A stretch of 64,000 nucleotides of DNA from JABCPE02 sp963518845 (GCA_963518845.1 CAUQKV010000002.1:70738-134737), one strand, 5' to 3'; counted from the first letter of the stretch, positions 1 to 8,714 are shown. The notes: generated by a model not told the origin, from the sequence alone. Numbers and translations: made by a program.

Positions 1-653
1 CAAAAATCACTCAAACCAGAGTGCTCCGTTCCGAATACAATGGCTGATTTTCCAGCTAGGTTCTTTTCATTTATTCCTTTAGAATCGGTGTTCATTATCG
101 TGGTAAATATCTGAAAATCATTCTTTTTCAAGAAATCAACCACTTCTTGGTTTTCTGCTTGAAAGAGATTCATTCCAAAAAGACATCCCACACTGCTTCG
201 GATAACATTAGGATTATAAAAATCTGTTCTAGAATCCGTGATGACAAGAGCATCTATCCCAAAAGCCTCGCAGCTGCGCAAAACCGCTCCCAAATTCCCA
301 GGTTTTTCTATGCTTTCTAGTACAATGACAGAAGAATTTTCTTTTGGTTTAAAATCATTCAGTGAGGTTTCTTTTTCTTTGTAAATACCGATAATTCCTT
401 CGGAAGAGCCTCTATACGCTATTTTTTCATAAACTTCGCGAGAAACCAGATGTATTTTCCCTTTTGGGAAGTCTGTCCCGAAAATATCTTCGCAAATAAA
501 GAATTCCACCGCTTCAAAATCAAATTTCAAAGCTCTTTCGTTTTCCTGTTTCCCTTCTACAGCGAATATTTTGAGTTTCTTTCTCTCGTTATTTTTAGTG
601 AGAATTTTGGTTAGTTTTTTTATTTTTTCGTTTTGAAGACTTTGTATAATCAT
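1..653 (-). CDS. TrmH/SpoU-family RNA 2'-O-methyltransferase (3'-truncated by window edge)
   Basis: Reading the minus strand from the ATG at 653 gives an open frame that leaves the window at position 1 after 217 residues. It has a short N-terminal substrate-binding region and then the SPOUT methyltransferase core. Motif 1 is seen at about residues 116-132 (EKPGNLGAVLRSCEAFG, with the conserved N120 and R126). Motif 2 starts at about 207 (FGTEHSGL). Family members methylate ribose 2'-OH groups in rRNA or tRNA using S-adenosylmethionine. The exact target cannot be read from the sequence. It starts 6 bases after the rmuC stop, so the two are probably co-transcribed. Only the last part of the C-terminal knot is missing. 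Confidence 0.88.
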   Translation of the reverse strand, partial: MIIQSLQNEKIKKLTKILTKNNERKKLKIFAVEGKQENERALKFDFEAVEFFICEDIFGTDFPKGKIHLVSREVYEKIAYRGSSEGIIGIYKEKETSLNDFKPKENSSVIVLESIEKPGNLGAVLRSCEAFGIDALVITDSRTDFYNPNVIRSSVGCLFGMNLFQAENQEVVDFLKKNDFQIFTTIMNTDSKGINEKNLAGKSAIVFGTEHSGLSDF

Positions 654-659
654 GATTTT

Positions 660-2150
660 TTATTCATTGGTTGGTTCAGAATTGTCAATCAAACTCTGTG
701 GAAGTTCTTTTTTGTTTTTTATTCCCAGAGATTTCATCTTTTGGGTCTGCGTGATGAGGTTGTCCCTTCCGCTGTGCAGCTGTTTGTAAGCCTCTGTATA
801 GGAAGCTTTTGCTTGGTCTATATTTTTGCCGACTTTCTCAAGGTTTTCCACAAAATTCACAAATTTATCATAAAGTTTGGCACCTCTTTCCGCTATTTCT
901 ATGGAATTCCTATTTTGATATTCCCGCTTCCAAAGGTCTGCTATCAGTTTCAAAGAAGTGATAAGGTTGCTCGGATTCAGCAGTAAAATTCTTCTTTCAT
1001 AGGCGTAGTTCCAGATGTTTTGGTCGGCCTGCATCGCTGCGATATAGGCTGGTTCACTCGGGATAAACATCATCACGAAATCCAAGGATTTTCCATAATC
1101 ATCATACGCCTTCTGAGAAAGTTGTTGAATGTGGTTTTTCACCGAAGCTAAATGCTGGTTTAGTTTTATTTGATAGACTTCTGGGTCAGTTTCATCTACC
1201 AGCTCTGTGAAAGCAGTGAGCGAAACTTTGGAGTCTATAATTACATTTCGTTCATCGGGATATTTTATCACGGCATCAGGGCGCATTTTCTTCCCCGAAA
1301 ATTCGGAAAATAGGGCTTTGTTATCCTCGTTTCGCAATTCATGTTCTAGGAAATATTCTCGCCCTTTTACTAGGCCAGATTTCTCTAAAATACTCTCCAA
1401 AATCATCTCGCCCCAGTTTCCCTGCGTTTTGCTTTCTCCTTTTAGGGCGCGGGTCAGCCTTTTGGCATCTTCGGAAATCTGCTGGTTCAGAGAGGCGAGT
1501 TCTTTCACTTTTTCGCCGAGAGAGAAGCGTTCTTTTGCTTCTTTGTCATAGGTTTCGTTTACTCTGTTTTTTAGTTCTATTATTTTTTCTTGGAACGGAT
1601 CCAAAATATTTTTTAGGTGAGTTTGGTTCAGGTTCGTGAATTTCTCTGTTTTTTCTTCTAAAATTTTATTGGCAATGTTTTCAAAATGGAGTTTGCTTTC
1701 CTCTTGTAGTTTTTGGGAAAGGTTTTTCTGCTCTTCCATGGAGCTTTGCAGGTTTTTGTTTTCTGCCAAAAGTTCAGATATTTTAGCAAAATACTCTTGT
1801 TTTTCTTGATTTAGACGAGAAATATTTTGATTTAGAATTTCATTTGTTTTTCGGAGTTCTGCGATTTGTTCGTTTTGAAGGTCTTTCTCTGCCGAGATTT
1901 TTATAAGTTGGTTTTCAGTAATATTTAATTTTTCCCTTTGACCAGCAGAAAATTCTCTTTCTCCTTTAATCTGTTCCAAAAGTTCATCGATTTTGCCTTC
2001 TGCATTGCTGAGTTCAGTTTCTTTTTTAACGAAATTTTGCTGTAATTCCTCGAAGATATTTCGAGAAATTAGAGAAGATTTTAATGCAAAATATACAGCT
2101 GCACCGCCTATGATGAGACCCAACCCGAGCCCTAAAAATAAATAAAACAT
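660..2150 (-). CDS. rmuC: DNA recombination protein RmuC
   Basis: The 496-residue protein begins with a membrane anchor (about residues 1-23, rich in Leu, Gly and Ile). A long Glu/Lys/Gln-rich coiled coil follows to about 205, then the RmuC nuclease-like domain (about 230-450). Recognisable segments are GNWGEMILESILEKSGLV near 240 and RPDAVIKYPDERNVIIDSK near 290. RmuC proteins are inner-membrane-anchored factors that limit DNA inversions and rearrangements; the domain resembles restriction endonuclease folds. Length and architecture match the family. The SpoU methyltransferase gene follows 6 bases downstream on the same strand. Confidence 0.92.
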   Translation of the reverse strand: MFYLFLGLGLGLIIGGAAVYFALKSSLISRNIFEELQQNFVKKETELSNAEGKIDELLEQIKGEREFSAGQREKLNITENQLIKISAEKDLQNEQIAELRKTNEILNQNISRLNQEKQEYFAKISELLAENKNLQSSMEEQKNLSQKLQEESKLHFENIANKILEEKTEKFTNLNQTHLKNILDPFQEKIIELKNRVNETYDKEAKERFSLGEKVKELASLNQQISEDAKRLTRALKGESKTQGNWGEMILESILEKSGLVKGREYFLEHELRNEDNKALFSEFSGKKMRPDAVIKYPDERNVIIDSKVSLTAFTELVDETDPEVYQIKLNQHLASVKNHIQQLSQKAYDDYGKSLDFVMMFIPSEPAYIAAMQADQNIWNYAYERRILLLNPSNLITSLKLIADLWKREYQNRNSIEIAERGAKLYDKFVNFVENLEKVGKNIDQAKASYTEAYKQLHSGRDNLITQTQKMKSLGIKNKKELPQSLIDNSEPTNE

Positions 2151-2214
2151 GCCTTAACTTTTTAAACTCCGAAAAGTACAAATAAAGAATTAGAAAATAA
2201 AATTTTAAAAAGCA

Positions 2215-2222
2215 TATCTTTG
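2215..2222 (+). promoter_or_regulatory. flavobacterial -7 box (TATCTTTG)
   Basis: Exact match to the TAnnTTTG -7 element of Bacteroidota promoters, 20 bases before the ATG of the U32-family gene. No clear -33 TTG is seen at the usual spacing. Confidence 0.5.
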
Positions 2223-2242
2223 CAAAAATTTGAAATTCATCA

Positions 2243-3499
2243 ATGACAAAAACAGGAAGAATAGAACTAATGGCACCCGCGGGAGATTTTACTTCTTTGC
2301 AGGCGGCTTTGGATAATGGAGCAGATTCAGTGTATTTCGGGGTGGAACAGCTTAACATGAGAGCGAGAGCCTCCATGAACTTTACCCTAGATGACCTCCC
2401 TGAAATCAGCAGAAGATGTAAGGAAAAAGGTGTGAGAACTTACCTTACGCTCAATACGATAATCTACGACCACGACCTCTCCATCATCAAAACCCTTTTG
2501 GATAAAGCCAAGGCGGCAGGCCTTACTGCTGTAATTGCGATGGATCAGGCTGTAATCGCCTATGCAAGGCAGATAGGCATGGAGGTGCATATTTCCACGC
2601 AGATAAATATTACTAATATAGAAACGGTTAAATTCTATGCACTCTTTGCAGATACTATGGTGATGAGCCGAGAACTCAGTGTCACTCAGGTAAAAAAAAT
2701 CTGTCAGCAGATAGAAAAAGAGCAGATAAAGGGTCCTTCTGGTAATTTGGTAGAGATAGAGATTTTCGGGCATGGTGCGCTTTGTATGGCGGTTTCTGGG
2801 AAATGTTATCTAAGTCTTCATTCTCACAATTCATCTGCAAATAGGGGAGCGTGTAAGCAAAACTGCCGTAAGAAATATACCGTGATAGACCAAGAAAGCG
2901 GTTTTGAAATAGAATTAGACAACGAATACATGATGTCGCCAAAGGATCTTTGTACTATTAATTTCCTTGACCAAATCGTAGATGCAGGAGTGAAAGTCCT
3001 CAAATTAGAAGGGCGGGGCAGGGCGCCAGAATATGTAGCAACCGTGACAAAATGTTACCGCGAGGCGATAGATTCCATAGCGGATGGCACCTATTCCCAA
3101 GAAAAAGTAGCAGACTGGATGAGCCGACTAGAAACAGTCTATAATCGTGGTTTTTGGAGTGGTTACTACCTTGGGCAGAAACTGGGTGAGTGGTCACCGA
3201 ACCCTGGTTCTAACGCCACACAGAAAAAGGTCTATATCGGAAGAGGAACGCACTATTACCCAAAAACCAGCATTGCGGAATTCCTTATAGAAGCATTTGA
3301 TCTGAATGTAGGCGATAAGGTTCTTATCCAAGGGCCTACCACAGGTTCCCAAGAAATGGTAGTAGAGAGCATGATGGTAGAAGATAAAGGCGATAGCCAA
3401 AAAGCAACCAAGGCGGATGTGGTTACCTTCAAAACGGATTTCCGTGTAAGACCAAGCGACAAACTCTACAAAATAGTAAAAAACGATACAATAGCTTAG
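2243..3499 (+). CDS. U32-family protein (TrhP/YegQ-like)
   Basis: 418 residues. The N-terminal TIM-barrel start MAPAGDFTSLQAALDNGADSV and the later KLEGRGR region are hallmarks of family U32. Four cysteines in the pattern C-x6-C-x15-C-x3-C (around residues 180-208, GALCMAVSGKC then GACKQNC) match the iron-sulfur ligands known in TrhP and UbiU/V. The name 'peptidase' is historical. Characterised members hydroxylate tRNA uridine, 23S rRNA cytidine or ubiquinone precursors. A Bacteroidota member that probably makes menaquinone is more likely to act on RNA, but that is inference. A hairpin terminator follows at 3506. Confidence 0.85.
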   Translation: MTKTGRIELMAPAGDFTSLQAALDNGADSVYFGVEQLNMRARASMNFTLDDLPEISRRCKEKGVRTYLTLNTIIYDHDLSIIKTLLDKAKAAGLTAVIAMDQAVIAYARQIGMEVHISTQINITNIETVKFYALFADTMVMSRELSVTQVKKICQQIEKEQIKGPSGNLVEIEIFGHGALCMAVSGKCYLSLHSHNSSANRGACKQNCRKKYTVIDQESGFEIELDNEYMMSPKDLCTINFLDQIVDAGVKVLKLEGRGRAPEYVATVTKCYREAIDSIADGTYSQEKVADWMSRLETVYNRGFWSGYYLGQKLGEWSPNPGSNATQKKVYIGRGTHYYPKTSIAEFLIEAFDLNVGDKVLIQGPTTGSQEMVVESMMVEDKGDSQKATKADVVTFKTDFRVRPSDKLYKIVKNDTIA

Positions 3500-3505
3500 C
3501 GCAGT

Positions 3506-3531
3506 CCTCTCCTTTTTAGGAGAGGTTTTTA
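3506..3531 (+). terminator. intrinsic terminator after the U32-family gene
   Basis: Perfect 8-bp stem (CCTCTCCT / AGGAGAGG) with a TTTT loop, followed by TTTTT. It lies 6 bases after the stop codon. Confidence 0.85.
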
Positions 3532-3688
3532 CTTTTTTTGTTATTGGATTATGGAATTTTGTCTTTAGAATTAAATAAAAAATATACGAAGACTTGAATA
3601 AAGTCGTAATTACTTCCAAAGTGACCACAAAAAGGAAAACAGAGTAAAGAAATTTTAAAATTATTTATTACCTTCGCATCAAAAATAA

Positions 3689-3919
3689 ATGGTAATCGTT
3701 ACACTACAAAGGGAGAAATGCATAGGCTGTAACTATTGTGCAGAGTTTGCTCCTGAATACTTCCGAATGTCCAAAAAAGACGGAAAATCCGTTTTGCTGA
3801 AATCCGTAGAGAAAAAAGGTTTTCACACCTTAAAAACACCGATAGAAGACGCCTACGAACCTTGCGAAAAGGCAGCAAAGGCGTGTCCTGTGAAAATAAT
3901 CTCTGTAAAATCTATCTAA
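3689..3919 (+). CDS. ferredoxin, single 4Fe-4S cluster
   Basis: A 76-residue small acidic/basic protein with the cluster motif C11-x2-C14-x2-C17 near the N-terminus and a C-terminal Cys-Pro (KACPVKI, about residue 65). This is the layout of bacterial mono-cluster ferredoxins of the Fer4_13/15 type. An extra Cys at about 59 (EPCEKAAKACP) is also present. It should act as a soluble one-electron carrier; no dedicated partner is adjacent. It is preceded by a near-match -7 box (TACCTTCG at 3670-3677). The MscS-type gene follows 30 bases downstream on the same strand, with no visible functional link. Confidence 0.85.
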   Translation: MVIVTLQREKCIGCNYCAEFAPEYFRMSKKDGKSVLLKSVEKKGFHTLKTPIEDAYEPCEKAAKACPVKIISVKSI

Positions 3920-3949
3920 AATATAAGTTTCAAAATATCTTTTTGGGAA

Positions 3950-4471
3950 ATGGAAGTGTTAGACAATGTCTTTTTTAATTCGTACCAGCGCGAGATAGTG
4001 GCAACTGTCGTGGTGCTGCTTTTTTCTTTGCTTATTAGGTTTGTGATTTCTACTTTGGTGGGTAGATTTGGGAAGAAATCGGGCTTTTCAAAACCGAGAA
4101 TCAGGCTGGTTCTCAAATACATAGATTTTCTGATAAGTATTTTTATAATCCTGACTTTGGTTCCGGTCTGGGGAGTGGAGCGAAAACAGGCGTTTCTGGT
4201 GATTTCTTCTATTTTTACTGTGATAGGCGTGGCGATGTTTGCTCAGTGGTCTATTTTGAGCAATATCACAGCGGGGATTATTATTTTCTTTTCATTTCCG
4301 TTTAGAATAGGAGACAAAATAAAAATTCTGGACAAAGATGTCCCGATAGAAGCCGAAATAATAGACATAAGACTGCTATACACACTTCTAAAAACTGATA
4401 GTGGAGAGCGAATTTCCTACCCAAACAATCTATTTTTGCAAAAAGGAACAGCTATCATTAGTAAAAGTTAA
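3950..4471 (+). CDS. small MscS-family mechanosensitive channel
   Basis: 173 residues with two N-terminal hydrophobic segments (about 17-40 and 58-78). A pore-lining helix plus beta-domain region follows (about 85-145), with the typical MscS stretch FAQWSILSNITAGIIIFFSFPFRIGDKI. MscS channels open under membrane tension and release solutes on osmotic downshock. This copy is short: it keeps TM3 and the beta domain but lacks most of the large C-terminal alpha/beta vestibule of E. coli MscS. Compact versions are known in Bacteroidota, so this need not be a truncation. No obvious frameshift is visible at its end. Confidence 0.8.
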   Translation: MEVLDNVFFNSYQREIVATVVVLLFSLLIRFVISTLVGRFGKKSGFSKPRIRLVLKYIDFLISIFIILTLVPVWGVERKQAFLVISSIFTVIGVAMFAQWSILSNITAGIIIFFSFPFRIGDKIKILDKDVPIEAEIIDIRLLYTLLKTDSGERISYPNNLFLQKGTAIISKS

Positions 4472-4570
4472 TATCTGGGCGATGTTCCAGATTTTTTACT
4501 ATAAAAACGGTTTTTGGATTTAATAAAATTCCTAATAACTAAATGTATTTATTCAAAGAAAAAAATAATC

Positions 4571-4941
4571 ATGAAAAATAAATTTCTATTGTTAATATGT
4601 ATGTTACCTACATTATTGTTAGCACAACAGAAAGTAGATAAAAATTACAATGATAAAAAAAGACGAATAGATGAGTTACCTTGCACAATAATAGAACGGT
4701 ATGGAACAGATGTAATACCTGATGAAGAGACACTAATAAAATATATTGATATATTGATATATTGATAAATAAACGATATTCTATTGATGCAGAAGAGCTT
4801 AAACCATATCAAATAAGTTTAATAGCAAATGAAAAAGTATGGAAAACAGTAATAAAATTAAATTGCAGATTTTGCAAATTATATATTAACATAAATAAAA
4901 ATACAGGAGAAGTTTTAAACTTTTACAAATCTGAAGATTAA
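4571..4941 (+). pseudogene. secreted NTF2-fold immunity-like protein, frame broken by an 8-bp tandem repeat
   Basis: The ATG at 4571 opens a signal peptide (MKNKFLLLICMLPTLLLAQQ). The frame runs through RYGTDVIPDEETLIKYIDILIY to a stop at 4763-4765. The same protein resumes in another frame (INKRYSIDAEELKPYQISL, then KLYININKNTGEVLNFY) to TAA at 4939-4941. The break lies in three tandem copies of ATATTGAT (4743-4766). With two copies the frame is continuous (YIDILINKRYSIDAEE) and gives 120 residues. The restored sequence resembles small secreted 'NTF2 fold immunity protein' families, with a Pro-x-x-x-Thr-Ala/Leu-Ile start, a KPY block and a final lysine-tract/NTG strand. That assignment is recognition only. 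No toxin gene is adjacent. Confidence 0.65.
4743..4766 (+). repeat. three tandem copies of ATATTGAT
   Basis: Perfect 8-bp direct repeats at 4743-4750, 4751-4758 and 4759-4766, inside the immunity-like gene. Eight is not a multiple of three, so gain or loss of a unit by slippage changes the reading frame. Two copies would leave the gene open. Confidence 0.95.
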
Positions 4942-4976
4942 TGGGATTTTAGATCAAGAAATTATTGATAAAGAAT

Positions 4977-5000
4977 AAAACCACCTAAAAAGGTGGTTTT
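4977..5000. terminator. bidirectional terminator between convergent genes
   Basis: Perfect 10-bp inverted repeat AAAACCACCT / AGGTGGTTTT with an AAAA loop. It lies between the immunity-like gene (plus) and yifB (minus), with A and T tracts suited to termination in both directions. Confidence 0.85.
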
Positions 5001-5007
5001 GCGTTTT

Positions 5008-6540
5008 TTATGCCCTCCAAAAATCTCTATCCAAACTTCGGTATTGTATGGCTTCGGAGATATGGGCAGGACTGATGTCTTCAGAATCATCTAAATCTGC
5101 TATGGTTCGGGCTACTTTTAGGATTCTATCGTAGGCACGAGCGGAGAGATTTAGTTTTTCCATGGCATTTTTTATCAGCTGCTGGCAGGTGCTGTCCAGA
5201 TCGCAGTATTTTTCAATTTCTTTGGGTCCCATTTGGGCATTGTAGTTGATGTCCAGATCTTTATATCGTTTGGCTTGTATCTCTCTGGCTTTTAGCACGC
5301 GGTTTCGTATTTCTATACTGCTTTCGCCTTTTCTTTTTTCTGCAAGTTGCTCAAACTCTACTTTCTGGACTTCTATATGAATGTCTATTCTGTCCAAAAG
5401 CGGCCCAGACAATTTGTTCATATATCTCTGCATTTCGGTTTGGGAAGAGGTATTGTTCGGATCGTCAGGGAAGTAGCCCGAAGGACTCGGGTTCATACTT
5501 GCCACCAGCATAAAACTCGATGGATAATTCACCGAAAATCTCGCTCTGGAAATCGTCACCTCACGGTCTTCCAAAGGTTGTCTCATCACTTCTAAAACAG
5601 CTCTTTTGAACTCAGGAAGTTCATCGAGGAAAAGAACTCCATTGTGCGCAAGGGAAATTTCCCCAGGCTGAGGATAGGCACCGCCGCCTACCAAAGCGAC
5701 ATCAGAAATAGTGTGATGAGGTGAGCGGAACGGGCGAATGGTCATCAGTGAGGTGTTGCTGCCCATTTTCCCTGCTACGGAGTGGATTTTAGTGGTTTCT
5801 AGTGCTTCTTTCATCGTGAGTGGCGGCAGAATGCTGGGAACTCTCTTGGCGAGCATGGTTTTTCCGCTGCCAGGAGGGCCTACCAGAATGATATTGTGTC
5901 CGCCAGCTGCTGCCACTTCCATGGCTCTTTTGGCGGTTTCTTGTCCTTTTACTTCCGAAAAATCATAGGGAAATTCATTGATTTTATTCTGAAATTCCTT
6001 GCGAGTGTCTATTTCGGTTTTTTCCAAATCTCTTTCCCCATTGAAAAAGTCAATAACCTCTTTGATGTTTTCCACACCGTAAACATCCAGATTGTTCACT
6101 ATTGCGGCCTCTTGGGTATTTTGTTTAGGTAAAATAATTCCTTTAAAGCCTTCCTCACGAGCCTTTATCGCAATGGGTAAAATGCCCTTTATTGGCTGTA
6201 ATCCGCCATCGAGGGAGAGTTCCCCCATGATGATGTATTGGTCTAAATTTTCAGCAAGAATTTTATCCGAAGCCGCCAAAATCCCAATCGCGATGCTCAA
6301 ATCATACGCAGAACCCTCTTTGCGAAGGTCAGCGGGCGCCATGTTGATGGTGATTTTCTTGCCAGGGAGCTTGTGCCCTACATTTTTCAAGGCTGCCGAA
6401 ATACGGTGGCTGCTTTCCTTGATGGCGTTGTCAGGAAGCCCCACGAGATGATAGCCCACTCCTTGGTCTACATTTACTTCTATCGTGATGGTCTGGGCAG
6501 AAACTCCGTGTATGGCACTACCAAAAACTTTGACTAGCAT
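5008..6540 (-). CDS. YifB/ComM-family Mg-chelatase-like AAA+ ATPase
   Basis: 510 residues with an N-terminal Lon-protease-like ChlI domain (about 20-145, MLVKVFGSAIHGV and GLPDNAIKES). A Mg-chelatase AAA+ domain follows (about 190-400), with Walker A GPPGSGKT at 221-228 and Walker B LFLDELPEF. The C-terminal chelatase-associated domain (about 410-505) contains NLSARAYDRILKVARTIADL. The ComM branch of this family is a hexameric helicase that promotes branch migration during integration of transformed DNA, so comEC at 14-16 kb could be functionally related. The gene is monocistronic or leads its own unit; the amidotransferase lies 33 bases upstream. Confidence 0.92.
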   Translation of the reverse strand: MLVKVFGSAIHGVSAQTITIEVNVDQGVGYHLVGLPDNAIKESSHRISAALKNVGHKLPGKKITINMAPADLRKEGSAYDLSIAIGILAASDKILAENLDQYIIMGELSLDGGLQPIKGILPIAIKAREEGFKGIILPKQNTQEAAIVNNLDVYGVENIKEVIDFFNGERDLEKTEIDTRKEFQNKINEFPYDFSEVKGQETAKRAMEVAAAGGHNIILVGPPGSGKTMLAKRVPSILPPLTMKEALETTKIHSVAGKMGSNTSLMTIRPFRSPHHTISDVALVGGGAYPQPGEISLAHNGVLFLDELPEFKRAVLEVMRQPLEDREVTISRARFSVNYPSSFMLVASMNPSPSGYFPDDPNNTSSQTEMQRYMNKLSGPLLDRIDIHIEVQKVEFEQLAEKRKGESSIEIRNRVLKAREIQAKRYKDLDINYNAQMGPKEIEKYCDLDSTCQQLIKNAMEKLNLSARAYDRILKVARTIADLDDSEDISPAHISEAIQYRSLDRDFWRA

Positions 6541-6573
6541 GGCGAAACTAAATTTTGGAAAGATTAATGAATT

Positions 6574-7293
6574 TTATTTTTGTAAATAATCTTGGGTCAA
6601 TTTATCTAAAAAAACATACAATTTTTCATTCATTTTTGAATAATCAAAATCAAGAATTTCTTCTGGAGACTGCACAAATGGATGAATTTGGCTGAGGTTT
6701 AGTAGGTCTTTTTCACTGTCAATCAGTTCTTTGACTATTTCTTTTGTCAGTTCCATATGGCATTGGAAACCATAGACAATATTAGAATATTTTACGATTT
6801 GTCTCGGACAGCCTTTGCTGAATGCAAGGATTTGATTATCATTTTCAAGCCCAGGCATATCATTGTGCCAATGTCCCACGACCAAAGTTTTCCCAAAATG
6901 ATTGATTTTTGCATCTTGAAGCCCTTGTTCCGTAAGCTCGATGGCAAAATTTCCTATTTCCTTTTCTGGACTATGTCCAAATTTAAATCCTAAACTCTCT
7001 CCAATCAGCTGAGAACCAAGACATACCCCTACAACGGCTTTCCCTGCATCGATGCATTTTTTGATAAGGCTCATTTCTGCTTTTGCATCAAAATAAGGAT
7101 ATTCTTCCATGCTGGTAGCAGGAGATTGTGGGCCGCCTAGTACGATGAGCATATCGATGTTTTCGGCGGTATCAGGAAGTTTATCGCCTTCAAAAACTTT
7201 TGAAAAAGAAATATTGTATTTTCTCTTTTTCGCCCAGTTTAAATAAGCTCCCGCCGTTTCAAAAGTCTCATGTTGAATGAAATGTATATTCAT
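6574..7293 (-). CDS. class I glutamine amidotransferase (GMP synthase-like domain)
   Basis: 239 residues forming a single GATase1 domain. The nucleophile Cys91 sits in the elbow GVCLGSQLIG, and the His/Glu pair is in GFQCHMEL (H179, E181), so the triad looks intact. There is no fused synthetase domain. Stand-alone members of this group include gamma-glutamyl hydrolase-type enzymes and unassigned amidotransferases, so the substrate is unknown. It starts 6 bases after the stop of the upstream rfbD gene and is probably co-transcribed with it. Confidence 0.82.
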   Translation of the reverse strand: MNIHFIQHETFETAGAYLNWAKKRKYNISFSKVFEGDKLPDTAENIDMLIVLGGPQSPATSMEEYPYFDAKAEMSLIKKCIDAGKAVVGVCLGSQLIGESLGFKFGHSPEKEIGNFAIELTEQGLQDAKINHFGKTLVVGHWHNDMPGLENDNQILAFSKGCPRQIVKYSNIVYGFQCHMELTKEIVKELIDSEKDLLNLSQIHPFVQSPEEILDFDYSKMNEKLYVFLDKLTQDYLQK

Positions 7294-7299
7294 AATTTT

Positions 7300-8163
7300 T
7301 TATTTTTCTAGTAAAGTTTCCATACACTCTTCCAAACTGTTTTCCCAGTATCTTGGCTCTATGTTGTAGCTGTTTTCTATTTTGTCCAGACACATTGTGC
7401 TTCGCATAGGGCGTTTTGCAGGAGTGGGATATTGGTCTGTGGTGATGGGATTTATTTTGATTTTACTTTTGGATAGTTCTGCGATTTTTTGTGCAAAATC
7501 AAACCAAGTAGTTTCAGGATAGTTAGAAAAATGGAAAATTCCGTATTCCTTTTCTTCCGTTCGGATGATTTTCATAATCACCTCGGCAAGGTCATTGGCA
7601 TTAGTAGGCTGTCCGAACTGGTCAGCTACTACATTCAATTCATCTTTAGTGCTGAATAGATTGAGCATCGTTTTTACGAAATTTTTATTAAACTCAGAAT
7701 AAAGCCAAGATGTCCTGATAACAATGGTTTTCGGATTTTTTTCCAAAGCAAGGTTTTCTCCTTCTAATTTGGAAGCGCCATAAACCCCGAGAGGATTGGT
7801 AAAATCATCTTCCGTGTAAGGAAGATCGGTCTCGCCATCAAATACATAATCTGTGGAAACATGGATTAAATCAATGTTAAGTTCCGCACAAGCTTCGGCA
7901 AGGTATCCCACGCCTTCAGCATTGACTGCGAAAGCTTTTTCTTTTTCCTGTTCAGCCAAATCTACGGCTGTGTATGCAGAAGCATTGATACAGAAATCAG
8001 GTTGATAATCAGAAAAATAACTATCAACTTGGTTTTTATCCGTGATATCCAAAGTATCATAATCTGTGAAACAGAATTCGTACTCCAAAGAATAGTCAGA
8101 AGCTATTTTATTCAAACAGTTTCCGAGCTGTCCATTTCCACCGATTACAAGAATTTTTTTCAT
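7300..8163 (-). CDS. rfbD: dTDP-4-dehydrorhamnose reductase
   Basis: 287-residue short-chain dehydrogenase of the RmlD subfamily. The Rossmann motif GGNGQLG is at 8-14. The catalytic Tyr-x3-Lys is at 128-132 (YGASK), with STDYVFDG just before it and PAKRPMRSTMCLDKI near the C-terminus, typical of RmlD. It makes dTDP-L-rhamnose from dTDP-4-keto-rhamnose using NADPH for surface polysaccharides. The other rml genes (rfbA, B, C) are not next to it. The thioesterase gene ends 3 bases upstream. Confidence 0.9.
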   Translation of the reverse strand: MKKILVIGGNGQLGNCLNKIASDYSLEYEFCFTDYDTLDITDKNQVDSYFSDYQPDFCINASAYTAVDLAEQEKEKAFAVNAEGVGYLAEACAELNIDLIHVSTDYVFDGETDLPYTEDDFTNPLGVYGASKLEGENLALEKNPKTIVIRTSWLYSEFNKNFVKTMLNLFSTKDELNVVADQFGQPTNANDLAEVIMKIIRTEEKEYGIFHFSNYPETTWFDFAQKIAELSKSKIKINPITTDQYPTPAKRPMRSTMCLDKIENSYNIEPRYWENSLEECMETLLEK

Positions 8164-8166
8164 GAA

Positions 8167-8637
8167 TTATTTATTTAGAGTTCTTAGATAATTAGCTCTT
8201 GACTGAAAATCAGTCTGTTCTACTTTGGTCAAGAATTTTTGGTTTGCTTGAATGATATCCTCACCCATCACTTCTGATTTTCTGGATTTTAAATTAAAAT
8301 GGATGAAAGTACACCAAAGCACAGCGTATATTTTTTCGGTGTCTAGGTCTTTCATGAGAAGCTCTATTTTGCAGGTTCTGTCATTTAGTTCTATCAGCTT
8401 GCTGGAAATAATCACTTCTTTGTTGTATTTCACTTCTTTCAGATAGGCTATTTCGTTTTGTATGACCACCCATACACAGCCTGTTTTGTGGGCGTATTCT
8501 TCGTGGGTGAATTCATAATGCTCTGCCATGTGATCTTCTCGGGCATTGAGCATGTAGTCTATGTATCTAGAATTGTTAAGATGCCCCATAGGGTCACAGT
8601 CTGTGAATCTGATTTTTGCTTTTGAAAATAGTTCCAT
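8167..8637 (-). CDS. acyl-CoA thioesterase, 4-hydroxybenzoyl-CoA thioesterase fold
   Basis: 156 residues when started at the ATG at 8637. An in-frame TTG at 8658 would add seven residues but is less likely. The hot-dog fold signature RFTDCDPMGHLNNSRYIDYMLNAREDH at about 10-36 carries the catalytic Asp of the 4HBT/YbgC type. It should hydrolyse acyl-CoA or acyl-ACP thioesters in the cytoplasm; the chain length preferred cannot be judged. It is followed closely by rfbD and separated from the upstream ompH gene by a strong terminator. Confidence 0.82.
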   Translation of the reverse strand: MELFSKAKIRFTDCDPMGHLNNSRYIDYMLNAREDHMAEHYEFTHEEYAHKTGCVWVVIQNEIAYLKEVKYNKEVIISSKLIELNDRTCKIELLMKDLDTEKIYAVLWCTFIHFNLKSRKSEVMGEDIIQANQKFLTKVEQTDFQSRANYLRTLNK

Positions 8638-8666
8638 TGTAAAGTATTTAAATGTCAAATTTAAAA

Positions 8667-8692
8667 AAAACCACTCAATATTGAGTGGTTTT
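8667..8692. terminator. terminator at the end of the bamA-ompH operon
   Basis: A 26-bp perfect palindrome, half-site AAAACCACTCAAT followed directly by its inverse, 23 bases beyond the ompH stop on the minus strand. Flanking A/T runs allow termination on either strand. Confidence 0.85.
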
Positions 8693-8714
8693 GTGTCTTA
8701 ATTATTAAGAAAAA

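Noticed and set aside
633..986. Plus-strand open frame of 117 codons over rmuC
   Set aside because: It lies fully antisense to rmuC, has no recognisable domain, and its composition mirrors the complementary coiled-coil and nuclease codons.
2026..2376. Minus-strand frame of 116 codons spanning the rmuC 5' end and the U32 start
   Set aside because: It overlaps two clear genes, one in another frame on the same strand and one on the opposite strand, and crosses the promoter region.
3194..3628. Minus-strand frame of 144 codons overlapping the U32-family gene and its terminator
   Set aside because: Antisense to a strong gene, contains the hairpin terminator, and shows no motif.
3950..4471. MscS gene as a truncated pseudogene
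   Set aside because: It is short, but it has a normal end, no in-frame continuation after the stop, and compact members of the family exist.
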